From NCBI GenBank assembly GCA_007134085.1, contig SLLL01000017.1:1-40820 (forward strand): DNA of 40,820 nt, in the 5' to 3' direction. Shown one piece after another: positions 24,940 through 34,000 of the stretch (the stretch's first letter is position 1; the number at the start of each line of letters is the position of its first letter). This DNA is from Balneolaceae bacterium. GTDB lineage: Bacteria > Bacteroidota > Rhodothermia > Balneolales > Balneolaceae. A program made the position numbers and the translations under genes. The notes under the pieces were generated by a model. It ran no database searches, had not been told where the DNA came from, and saw nothing but the letters and a program-made list of their open reading frames with translations.

Positions 24940-25120
24940 AAGTTGGTTTGTTAGCTAATTGTGTTGCTTAAATGTAAGAAGATTGAACTGGAAATGTTTA
25001 GATATAAAATTATTGAATTGGCAGGATAACTTGCTGAAGTCGGCAGATCAAGCCATATAGGGAACCAAAAATTGCTATATTCAACCAAACAAAAAAGCAA
25101 TATCATCAGTTGAAATTTTT

Positions 25121-26101
25121 ATGATCCACAATTCGATTATTGATGCCATTGGGAATACCCCTTTGGTTCGATTAAACAAACTCGCAGAGGGGCTTGATCT
25201 TACTGTAGCAGTTAAAGTAGAGTATTTAAATCCTGGGCAGAGTGTAAAAGACAGAATCGCCGTGAAGATGATAAATGATGCCGAAGAGAAGGGGCTCATC
25301 AAACCGGGAGGGACCATCATAGAAGGTACATCCGGAAATACCGGAATGGGGCTTGCACTGGTTGCGGCAGTTCGTGGGTACAAATGCATTTTTACAACTA
25401 CTGATAAGCAGAGCAAAGAAAAGGTGGATTTACTGAGGGCACTTGGTGCTGAAGTGCAGGTTTGCCCAACAAATGTTGAGCCTGATGACCCCCGTAGTTA
25501 CTACTCAGTTGCAAAGCGTCTCAGTGAGGAGATTCCCAACTCGTATTACCCCAATCAGTATGATAATTTGAGTAACACGCAGGCTCATTACGAAACCACA
25601 GGGCCCGAAATATGGGAGCAGACAGAAGGTAAAATTACTCACTATGTTGCTGGAATGGGGACGGGTGGTACGATATCGGGTGCAGCTAAATATTTAAAAG
25701 AGAAGAATCCGGCAATCAAAATTATTGGTGTGGACAGCGTTGGATCTGTTTATAAGCACTATTTTGAAACGGGGGAGTTTGATAAAGATCAGATCAAACC
25801 ATATGTAACAGAAGGAATTGGGGAAGACATTATTCCAGGTACCATAGATTTCAGTGTGATTGATGATGTTGTGCAGGTTAATGATAAAAATGCTCTGGTA
25901 ACTACCCGCCGGCTTGCCCGAGAGGAGGGGCTGTTCATAGGCGGTTCGTGCGGGGCTGCAGTTTGTGGAGCTTTAGATTATGCGCGTGAGCATAAACTCG
26001 GAAAAGAAGATTTGATGGTTGTTATTTTGCCCGACAGCGGTACGCGATACATATCAAAAATTTATAACGACGAGTGGATGAAAGAGAAAAATTTCATCTG
26101 A
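25121..26101 (+). CDS. PLP-dependent cystathionine beta-synthase / cysteine synthase-like enzyme
   Basis: 326 residues, fold-type II PLP enzyme. The Schiff-base lysine is K43 in NPGQSVKDR. The substrate loop is EGTSGNTGMG (68-77) and the phosphate loop is GMGTGGTISG. Several segments look more like cystathionine beta-synthase than O-acetylserine sulfhydrylase: DKQSKEKVDLLRALGAEV, PNSYYPNQYDNLSNTQAHYETTGPEI and VTEGIGEDIIPGTIDFSVID. It lacks the C-terminal regulatory CBS pair of the eukaryotic enzyme, as many bacterial forms do. It may condense serine with homocysteine or form cysteine; the sequence alone cannot decide. It is followed after 35 bp by the DUF3467 gene. Confidence 0.88.
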   Translation: MIHNSIIDAIGNTPLVRLNKLAEGLDLTVAVKVEYLNPGQSVKDRIAVKMINDAEEKGLIKPGGTIIEGTSGNTGMGLALVAAVRGYKCIFTTTDKQSKEKVDLLRALGAEVQVCPTNVEPDDPRSYYSVAKRLSEEIPNSYYPNQYDNLSNTQAHYETTGPEIWEQTEGKITHYVAGMGTGGTISGAAKYLKEKNPAIKIIGVDSVGSVYKHYFETGEFDKDQIKPYVTEGIGEDIIPGTIDFSVIDDVVQVNDKNALVTTRRLAREEGLFIGGSCGAAVCGALDYAREHKLGKEDLMVVILPDSGTRYISKIYNDEWMKEKNFI

Positions 26102-26136
26102 AAAGTTTAAAAACGAATAAACCTAAAAAATCAGCT

Positions 26137-26457
26137 ATGAATCAGCCAAAGAAGCCAAAAAAAGGAAAGCCGATAGAGATTGAACTGAAAGAGGAAGAGG
26201 CAACAGGAACTTATTCAAACCTTGTGATGATTACTCACTCACCATCTGAGTTTGTATTTGATTTTATCGCCATGATGCCGGCTGTTCAGAAAGCCAAAGT
26301 TGTGAAGCGGCTCGTACTCACACCGGATCATGCCAAGCGCCTTGCCAATGCTCTGAATGAAAATGTACGAAAATATGAGGCAGAGCATGGCCCAATTACA
26401 ATCAAAGAGAAATTCGATATACCGTTTAACTACCGCGGGCCAAAGCCAGAGGCTTAA
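26137..26457 (+). CDS. DUF3467 protein
   Basis: 106 residues from the ATG at 26137. The frame is open further upstream into the end of the preceding gene, but starting there would produce a long overlap. A Lys-rich N-terminus is followed by IEIELKEEEATGTYSNLVMITHSPSEFVFDF and PAVQKAKVVKRLVLTPDHAKRLANALNENVRKYE. This is the complete DUF3467 domain, widespread in bacteria and of unknown function, with a beta-sheet/helix layout. No signal peptide. Probably co-transcribed with the PLP enzyme. Confidence 0.88.
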   Translation: MNQPKKPKKGKPIEIELKEEEATGTYSNLVMITHSPSEFVFDFIAMMPAVQKAKVVKRLVLTPDHAKRLANALNENVRKYEAEHGPITIKEKFDIPFNYRGPKPEA

Positions 26458-26500
26458 GGTTAATTGTATTATTTAGGCTCTATACTATAATTGAAGGTTT

Positions 26501-27976
26501 TTACCACACTATATAAAATCTTCCAAACCCGCCGTCGAATACGGCAGGTTTAGCATTTTCACGCCGGGTATCAAATCCAGAGTAGCGGTCTCCGTCAAGA
26601 TCAAGTGAGGAACCTACAGTTAACATGGCATTTTTAGTAAAGTGGATATTAATTCCAAGTGTAAGACGCTCGTTGCGAGCTACAATATGGTTCGGATAGT
26701 AATTGCGATACCCTATTGAAGGATCTTCCATAGATGGTGACCGCCAGTCGCCATTGTGTTCAAGATAAGCTGTAATCCTCCAGCTATCTGGCTCATAAAT
26801 AATTCTGGTTTTATTGAAACGCCTTATCTCATTGTAGTCAAAAGGGTATAAATGTGGTTCTGTATCATATAACCTTACAAAGGGGTCCTGTGCTACATAA
26901 GCATCCGGATTGTTATCAAATTGCTGATCACGATTTCGCTCAATCCAAAACCATTGTTCAATCCCAACGTATCCTTTTTTATAAGTGATGAACAAGCCAC
27001 CTCTTTGTTGTATCTGCCGGTTTCCGTAATCCAGTTCATACAAAGAATCTTCGCCCGGTTCTCGTTGCATCCGGGCAAAAGTGCGCTGGTAAATAATGCC
27101 TGCTGAGCCTCCTGTAAAATGAGTTTCAAATAAAGCTGCCTGATAATTAGCCCATTCATCAAGCAAAAAACCTTGATCCGGTAAACCTGTTTGTGTTACC
27201 TCCGCCCGTGCTTGGCTTTGAATTCCGATTACGATTTCGCATCTGAATCTCCGTATTACCGGGCTTTCGAGCCAAAGTGTATAAAGATTTGGCCTGCGTG
27301 TGTATCTATGCAAAATATCGAACTGTGCCTGCCTCTCTTCAGATAAACCTGTTACCATGTTGTTCGCCCAGTCGAGCAGTGTCAGCTCAGCGGTAATAAT
27401 CCCCTTATTGGTATCACTGTATTGGTAAAAAAAAGAAGCATCGAGATCAGTTTTCTGGTTTACTAGCGTGTGACGAACTCCAATGTTGTGATGATTACCG
27501 AAGTTGTAATTATATCGCAGAATAAAAAGCCCGCGCCTGGCTCTTATATCTTCCTGTTGATAACCTAAAATTTCTAAATCACTATTATCTGTTACAGATA
27601 TACGGTTTTTAAATTCACTTCTCAAAGCAAATATCGGGGTATTCAGGCTGCCCATGGATGATCGGAATCCATTTTCGGAACTGTACCAGTCATAGTCTTC
27701 GAAATAACTGAAACCATAGGTAAATAAATCCAGCTCATACTCCATAGTCATATCCTGAGTGTGCATTCTGAAAAGCCCTCGGTTGTAGTAGAAGCCACCT
27801 TTGTTGTTGCTTCTGTCAAGAATAAACAAGCGCAATTGCTGTTCCCAACCGTGCAAAGTAGCACGTGGAGAATCTTGATACTGTGCATATAAAGAGGCAG
27901 TAATTTGCAGGTTTATGAATATTGCTAATAGCAACGATGAACAGGCAATCTGAAGTGTTGAAATAGTCCTTTTCAA
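26501..27976 (-). CDS. Unrecognised outer membrane beta-barrel-like protein
   Basis: 491 residues. A signal peptide (about 1-31, ending LYAQ) is followed by a mature chain rich in aromatic residues and alternating polar/hydrophobic strands, such as MEYELDLFTYGFSYFED, RRGLFILRYNYNFGNHHNIGVRH and GGLFITYKKGYVGIEQWFW. The C-terminus ends in aromatic residues (GRFYIVW), as expected for an outer-membrane barrel. I see no plug, TonB box, enzymatic motif or T9SS sorting domain. It may be a porin-like or assembly-related barrel. It is convergent with the DUF3467 gene and otherwise isolated. I do not recognise the family. Confidence 0.75.
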   Translation of the reverse strand: MKRTISTLQIACSSLLLAIFINLQITASLYAQYQDSPRATLHGWEQQLRLFILDRSNNKGGFYYNRGLFRMHTQDMTMEYELDLFTYGFSYFEDYDWYSSENGFRSSMGSLNTPIFALRSEFKNRISVTDNSDLEILGYQQEDIRARRGLFILRYNYNFGNHHNIGVRHTLVNQKTDLDASFFYQYSDTNKGIITAELTLLDWANNMVTGLSEERQAQFDILHRYTRRPNLYTLWLESPVIRRFRCEIVIGIQSQARAEVTQTGLPDQGFLLDEWANYQAALFETHFTGGSAGIIYQRTFARMQREPGEDSLYELDYGNRQIQQRGGLFITYKKGYVGIEQWFWIERNRDQQFDNNPDAYVAQDPFVRLYDTEPHLYPFDYNEIRRFNKTRIIYEPDSWRITAYLEHNGDWRSPSMEDPSIGYRNYYPNHIVARNERLTLGINIHFTKNAMLTVGSSLDLDGDRYSGFDTRRENAKPAVFDGGFGRFYIVW

Positions 27977-28104
27977 AATGGAGAATGAGTTAACCTAAGC
28001 CTTATTATGAAAAATAGAATAAAGGGTAATAATATCTAAATCATGATAGAAGAATTCACATACACGGTGCTAACTGGAAATTATTAAATTGAAAATGTCA
28101 CAAG

Positions 28105-28131
28105 CATCAACTTGTAATACTCAAGTTGATG
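28105..28131. other. Perfect 10-bp inverted repeat with 7-nt loop
   Basis: CATCAACTTG (28105-28114) and CAAGTTGATG (28122-28131) are exact reverse complements. It lies in the 261-bp spacer between the start of the barrel gene and the end of lptG, both on the minus strand. There is no T-run on either side, so it is not a standard terminator. It could be an operator for the barrel gene, an mRNA end structure for lptG, or a small repeat element. A second, weaker hairpin (ATGGTT/AACCAT) is at 28184-28200. Confidence 0.5.
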
Positions 28132-28237
28132 GCCACCCTTAGAAGACTCCCGAAAACTTTCGTGCTTTTAAATAGAATTTTTTATGGTTGATTAAACCAT
28201 TTTTGATGGATTAGACAGAGTTCAGAAGACTCTACAC

Positions 28238-29317
28238 CTACTTCTTCGTAAAAATCAATAATATTATTCCCACCACAAGGAAGAACGCATGTGGGAATAC
28301 AGCAGCAAACATGGGGGAGACTGTACCGGCAGCGCCGAAAGGTTCGATAACTTTTATCATAGCCAGGTAGATAAAACTGATACCGAGCCCGGAAGCCAAA
28401 TAGAACCCTTTACCGCCTTTGCGGCGTTGAGCAGCCAGGGCAAAGCCAATAAGGCAGACGGTGATGATTGAAATAGGGTAGGCAATGCGCCCAAAAAGCT
28501 GAACTTTTGGCAGTTCAATACCGCCTGCACCAATTCGCTGGATGGAGGCGATATATTCAAACGCCTCAGGGTAGGTAAGCTGATAGATATCTGATGTTCG
28601 GCGGGTTAAATCCCTCGGCAAAATATTGATATCAAAAAACTGCCGTTCGGTATCGTATTCGGTTACCGTACCGTTTTCGAAAGTCCGAATTTTAGCGCGG
28701 TCGGTTATCCAGTTCGACGTAGAGTCCACCCACATCATTCGGTTAGCCTGCACAACCCGGGTTATCATATCATCCTTAAACTCTATCAAGTGCACTCTAT
28801 AACCAACATCCGCATTGGCATCGTAGAAGTTGATACTGATAATGGTGCTGTCAGAATCCTGCCGGTAGATGCCGCCACGGTCAATTCTATCGCCCGAGCG
28901 GGAGAGGTAGCGCTGCTCAAACTCAATACGCTCTGTGTTTGATGTTGGGATGACGAATGCATCGAGATAGCTTACAACTGCAGCAAGAAAAATACCGATA
29001 AAGAGAAACGGAATCACAAGCCTGTAAAGGCTTACCCCCGAGGCTTTAAGTGCGATAATCTCGAGCCGCTCGGTCATTTGGCCGGCAAGCAGAAGGCATG
29101 CTGTAAAAACCGCAACTGGAATTACAAGGCGGGTCATTTCAGGGATATAGTTGAGGTAATATTCTCCCCAGATCTCCGCTAGTGTAGCGCCTCTGTCGGC
29201 AAAGTCATCACTGTTTTCAGAAAAGTCTATCAAAATGAAAATACAGATCAACACCGCCAGCATGAAGAAGGTGATGGTAAGAATCCTGAAAAAGATATAA
29301 CGGTCCAGTTTATTCAT
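28238..29317 (-). CDS. lptG: LptF/LptG-family lipopolysaccharide export permease (LptG-like)
   Basis: 359 residues, YjgP/YjgQ family: three N-terminal membrane helices, a periplasmic jellyroll (about 120-265), and three C-terminal helices. MTERLEIIALKASGVSLYRLVIPF is the family's coupling-helix segment that docks on LptB. With LptF and the LptB ATPase it pulls LPS out of the inner membrane. It overlaps the lptF stop by 8 bp, so the two are translationally coupled. Assignment of G against F rests on length and order; the two proteins are homologous. Confidence 0.9.
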   Translation of the reverse strand: MNKLDRYIFFRILTITFFMLAVLICIFILIDFSENSDDFADRGATLAEIWGEYYLNYIPEMTRLVIPVAVFTACLLLAGQMTERLEIIALKASGVSLYRLVIPFLFIGIFLAAVVSYLDAFVIPTSNTERIEFEQRYLSRSGDRIDRGGIYRQDSDSTIISINFYDANADVGYRVHLIEFKDDMITRVVQANRMMWVDSTSNWITDRAKIRTFENGTVTEYDTERQFFDINILPRDLTRRTSDIYQLTYPEAFEYIASIQRIGAGGIELPKVQLFGRIAYPISIITVCLIGFALAAQRRKGGKGFYLASGLGISFIYLAMIKVIEPFGAAGTVSPMFAAVFPHAFFLVVGIILLIFTKK

Positions 29318-30725
29318 TTTTCCTCAGCAGATTGGTAACCCGAAATGACGAACTTACATGAAGCGTTAAAATCAGGCCAATGGTAAGATAAAATATGTTA
29401 ATGCCCCACATTCCCATAAATGGTGAAATTACCATGCGGTCGGCAAACTTTTCGCCCTGAATAATCGAAATAAAATAGATGGTTAACAGCACCGAGCTTA
29501 TGATGGCTGCAAAACCGATGTTCCCTTTCCGGGTTAACATGCCGATGGGCGCACCAAGCAGAACAAATACAAAACAGGCAAACGGTATGGACAGCTTTTT
29601 GTGAACCTCAACCATAAACTCAGCAATTCTGAAATCGCGCCAAGTAAGACTCGATTTGAGGCTTTCAAGCTCGGGTCGGTAGCGGTCAAACGCATTAATC
29701 GCTCTATTTATGGAAGAGCGCTGTGCGGTGATGTTATGGAGTAGGTTGAGAGTTACAAATTGCGAATCATGAATCTGGCTGGTATCGCGAAGCGAGGCTT
29801 CATTCATTTCAAAAATGGTAGTAGAACTATAATGAAATGGAGACTCCTCACTACGTGAAATGGCATTCGTAAATTTAATGAACTCGTTCTGTTGCTCCTG
29901 CCTGAGGGTGTCTATAACAGCCAGCATAGCTTGTGCGCTCATGGTGCGGTCAGTACGGCTGCGTTGATCGGGGTTTGAGCGTGAGAAAGATAGGTCAGAC
30001 AGGTCAAAACTCATTCTGTATTTGTTAAATGTACTCTTTTCAAGTGTTTCCCCGCGCCCCTGGCGTCCTGGAATGTAACGTAGAATGGAGCCATCAAGCA
30101 GAAAAAGAGAGAGTGTAATATCATCAGGCGATTCCAGCCAACCACTCCTCGCATTGATTACTGCGCGATTGCGGGTATCGCTAGGCTCCTGAAATACCCT
30201 TATATCGAACAGAGAGTCAGTTTCATTGTCGATATCCATTATAAGAAAATTAAATCCATCAATATTATCATAAAATGTTGAAGGCTGAAGGTCAAACGCC
30301 GGTTTCTGGGTGCGAATATCGATAAATAGTGAGCGCGCTTTGTGATTAGATTCCGGTAAAATGTAGTTCGAAAAATAAGCTGTAAATAAAAACAGGAGAA
30401 AGCCACAAAATAGCACAGGCAGAATCAGTTTGATGGGATTGATACCGGCTGCTCGAATGGCTGTAAGTTCATTCCATTCAGAAAATTTACCAAAAGCTAT
30501 TAACGTAGAAACCAAAACCGACATCGGCAAAGCCAAAACTACCATATAGGCCAGGTTGCTAAGAATCAGTTCAAGAACAATCATTAGTGGTAATCCTTTA
30601 CCCACAAGATTATCCACATGCAGAATGAGGAACTGCATCAGCAGGATGAACATCACCGTAAAAAAGCAGAACAGGAAAGGGCCTACATGCTTTTTAAGAA
30701 GATCAAGCTGAACATGGTTTAACAT
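29310..30725 (-). CDS. lptF: LptF/LptG-family lipopolysaccharide export permease (LptF-like)
   Basis: 471 residues, longer than the usual 360-370. N-terminal helices include FLFCFFTVMFILLMQFLILHVDNL and a coupling segment KFSEWNELTAIRAAGINPIKLILP. The periplasmic part is enlarged by roughly 100 residues (about 225-370, including DTLRQEQQNEFIKFTNAISR), and LSIPFACFVFVLLGAPIGM opens the last helices. The long periplasmic insert is shared with Bacteroidota-type LptF as far as I know. It is the first gene of an lptF-lptG operon and divergent from sprA, sharing a 296-bp intergenic region with it. Confidence 0.88.
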   Translation of the reverse strand: MLNHVQLDLLKKHVGPFLFCFFTVMFILLMQFLILHVDNLVGKGLPLMIVLELILSNLAYMVVLALPMSVLVSTLIAFGKFSEWNELTAIRAAGINPIKLILPVLFCGFLLFLFTAYFSNYILPESNHKARSLFIDIRTQKPAFDLQPSTFYDNIDGFNFLIMDIDNETDSLFDIRVFQEPSDTRNRAVINARSGWLESPDDITLSLFLLDGSILRYIPGRQGRGETLEKSTFNKYRMSFDLSDLSFSRSNPDQRSRTDRTMSAQAMLAVIDTLRQEQQNEFIKFTNAISRSEESPFHYSSTTIFEMNEASLRDTSQIHDSQFVTLNLLHNITAQRSSINRAINAFDRYRPELESLKSSLTWRDFRIAEFMVEVHKKLSIPFACFVFVLLGAPIGMLTRKGNIGFAAIISSVLLTIYFISIIQGEKFADRMVISPFMGMWGINIFYLTIGLILTLHVSSSFRVTNLLRKNE

Positions 30726-31021
30726 CGGTTTCGGGAATCTGCAGATTGATACTGTTTATAAAATTATGGTTGGAAGATAAGATTTCTGCCTCACAACCAT
30801 AACGCAAATGAGGCGGTTCTATGCTGCAATAAAGCAGAAGATTTATCGGTTAACACTTTCAACATAGTTGGTAATGCTTTATTATCCATTTTACTTGGAT
30901 ATTTTTAAGTTAAAATAACTATTTCCTATCGCAACATAGTTACGGCGTTAATCTTTTTTAAACCCCGACAGTTATTACTCCGGTTGTTCAAGAATTTTCA
31001 GCTGCGTTAAAGTTAAAGCCT
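30726..31021. promoter_or_regulatory. Divergent intergenic region of lptF and sprA
   Basis: 296 bp, A/T-rich, which must hold promoters for both genes. Seen inside: a 9-bp inverted repeat TTATGGTTG (30764-30772) / CAACCATAA (30794-30802), and a direct repeat CAACATAGTT at 30860-30869 and 30932-30941, 72 bp apart. I could not place promoter boxes with confidence. Confidence 0.4.
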
Positions 31022-34000
31022 GTGTTTGATCTGCGTCGTCTTATTCCTCTGTTGCTTGTTTCAGCGGTCCTTTTACTGGGTTCAGGGAAGATTTACGCCC
31101 AAAACGGGGTAGAAGAAGGAGCTGAAGAAGCCATTTCAGATACAGTTTCGGTTCCCCCAAGTCACGCTTTTCTTCGAGCATTCAGGCCGATACATGCAGA
31201 GCTGATATCAGATCCATTCTTGCGATCCATACCCGGACTCTACTTTATTACCCTACCGCTTGAAGAGGTTGAAATTACAATCCAGCCTGACGGCGGTTTT
31301 TTCATCGAAAAGAGAATTGCGGGATTTCGATCTGGTGTTCCTACTTCGATGAGTTTTGAAGAATATGCTGCACTAAACCGGGAAAATGCAATGCGCGAAA
31401 ACTGGGAACGGCTGGTTTTTGAAGCCAGGCAGAGGGAGGAAACACAACGCGGCCTTCTTGATTTTAGCCTACAGATTCCGGGAGGAAGCCAGTCTGCTTT
31501 TACCACCATCTTTGGCAAACCTGAGGTCAATCTACGGGTTAATGGTGTGGCTCAGATGAATGTGGGTGCATCAGTTCAAAGGTCAGAAGACCCATCCCTG
31601 CCACCGGATCAGCAAACCAGGGTTGACCCCACGTTTGAGCAAAACCTTCAGCTTAACATTCAAGGAAATATCGGAGATAAACTCACCATTCAAACTGACT
31701 GGGACACCGAACGAACTTTCGATTATCAAAACCGGCTGAATATAGTTTATCAGGGATATGATGACGAGATTATAAAATCGATCGAGATGGGTAACGTAAG
31801 TATGAATACCGGCAACTCGTTGATTCGTGGCAGTGGGGCATTATTTGGGATAAAAAGTGTTGCCGAGCTGGGTTCTCTACGTTTAACATCGGTTCTATCG
31901 CAGCAGGATGGTGAGAGCAATGTAGAAACAATCCGGGGTGGTTCGCAGGAGAGGGTGATTCAGCTTCGCCCGGCAGACTACAGTGACGACCGCCATTTTT
32001 TCCTCGACTTTTTTACCCGCCAGCAGTTCGAAAGCAGTATGGCAAATCCGCAGCAGTTGTCTCAAACACTTCAGATTGCTGATGTGGAGATCTGGATTTT
32101 AAGAGAAAATATTCAGTCTGATGAGGGTGCACGCCTTGCTGTTGCCCTTGCTGAAAAAGGTGTGAATCAGCTACCCAACGGTACGTTTGGGCCGCCGGAT
32201 AACCGACAGGATATTTTTCCGGAAGAGCTTCTTAATCAGTTCAGGGATCCTCAAGTGGGTATTTCTGCTTCGGATCTTGGAGTGCAGGATTCCCGGAATT
32301 TTGAAGAGGGATATTTTACACTGCTTCAGGAGGGGATAGATTACACAATTAACACCATTACGGGGTTTGTTTCGCTGCGGCGCTCACTTGGTTCCCGTGA
32401 AGTGCTTGCAGTTGCCTATAGCTATCGAGGGGCGGGGAACGAGCTTATCAATGTTGGTGAGATCAACAGGGGCGGTGGCGATAGAATCTTTCTGAAAATG
32501 CTGAGGCCATCAAATGTATCAACTGATAATATTCTCTTCCCGATCACCATGCGGAATATCTATTCTCTTGGTGTAACTAACATTACCCGAGAAAGCCTCG
32601 ATATAGAGCTCCAATTTACCGAAGAGAATGTGGCACGAAACAGGCTGCCGGGAAGAAATACCACACTTCTGCAGGATCTCGGGCTCGACCGTGTGGACTC
32701 GCAGGGTGCGCTTGAACCGGATAACCAGATCGACTTTGGAACAGGAACACTTGATGCCCAAAACGGCCTGATTATTTTCCCTTATCTGGAGCCTTTTGGC
32801 AACCGCCTGAGGGAAGTACTTGAGGATTCTCCGGCTTCTGAGGAAGATATCAACCGCCTTGTGTACAGAGAGCTTTATACAGAACGGCAGCGAAATGCGG
32901 CTCAAAGTTCAAAAAACAGCTTCTACCAGTTTGCGGGTACATCGCGGGGTGGTGCTCAGGAGAATTTCAACCTTGGAATTGCGCTGGTTGAGGGGTCTGT
33001 ACGGGTATATGCCAACGGTTCTCTGTTACAGGAAAATGTGGATTACCAAGTGGATTACTCTTTTGGGAGTATCACCATTTTAAATGACCGCTACACGGCA
33101 CCGGGGCAAGACATTCGCATTGAGTACGAAAATCAGTCACTCACATCCATAGAGCAGAGAACGTTTACAGGTTTGCGTGCAGAGTATGAGGTTACCAATA
33201 ACTTTACATTAGGAGGTACGTTTTTCCGGTTTAGTGAACGGCCATTGGATGACAAAATCAGAATAGGCGATGAACCAATCAGCAACTCAGTATTCGGCCT
33301 CGATGCCAATGCCCGTTTCGACACACCCTTTATAACACGTTTTATTGATTCTCTGCCCCTATTACAAACCCGTGAGAGGTCTGAGTTTACATTTAGCGGA
33401 GAGTTTGCCCAGCTAAGGCCAGGGGTTTCTGAAACCCGCGCTGTAAGGCGTGCTATCAGAAATAATGAACTGTTTCCTGATGAGGAGCAGGGCCTCTCTT
33501 TTTTGGATGATTTTGAGGGCGCAAGCATTAAAGTAAACCTGCTGAATGCTACGCGTTGGCATTTGGCGGCCGCACCTGCGGCAGTACCCGGTTACGATCC
33601 CGACCGCGGATTTTTTGAAGAGGACGATTTTCCTGGCCAGCCGGTAAGCACCCAGCAATCAAGGTTAGACAGATCTGATCTTCGGTCGAAATTCTCCTGG
33701 TATACCATTCCACGAAATATCTCTACTATTCTTGATAATGTTGAATTTACCCCGGAATCTACGCCAGTTCGGGTAACAGACGTATTCCCAGGCCGTGAAA
33801 CACAGAATCCACAGGAAGAGATTATCTCCACGCTTGATGTGTTTTACAATCCCACAGCGCGCGGGCAATACAATTACAATATGAATCTCCGCCATCTACT
33901 CGAAAATGAGCCGGAAAATACCTGGGGAGGAATGACAGCGGTGATACCTTCCGGCCAGGAAGATTTCACCCAGAACAATATTGAGTTTCTTGAATTTTGG

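Noticed and set aside
28184-28200. ATGGTT/AACCAT hairpin with following T-run
   Set aside because: The T-run is on the plus strand, where no gene ends, so it does not fit as the terminator of lptG. The stem is only 6 bp.
33133-33528. Minus-strand open frame of 131 codons inside sprA
   Set aside because: It is antisense within a continuous 2412-residue gene and shows no family features.
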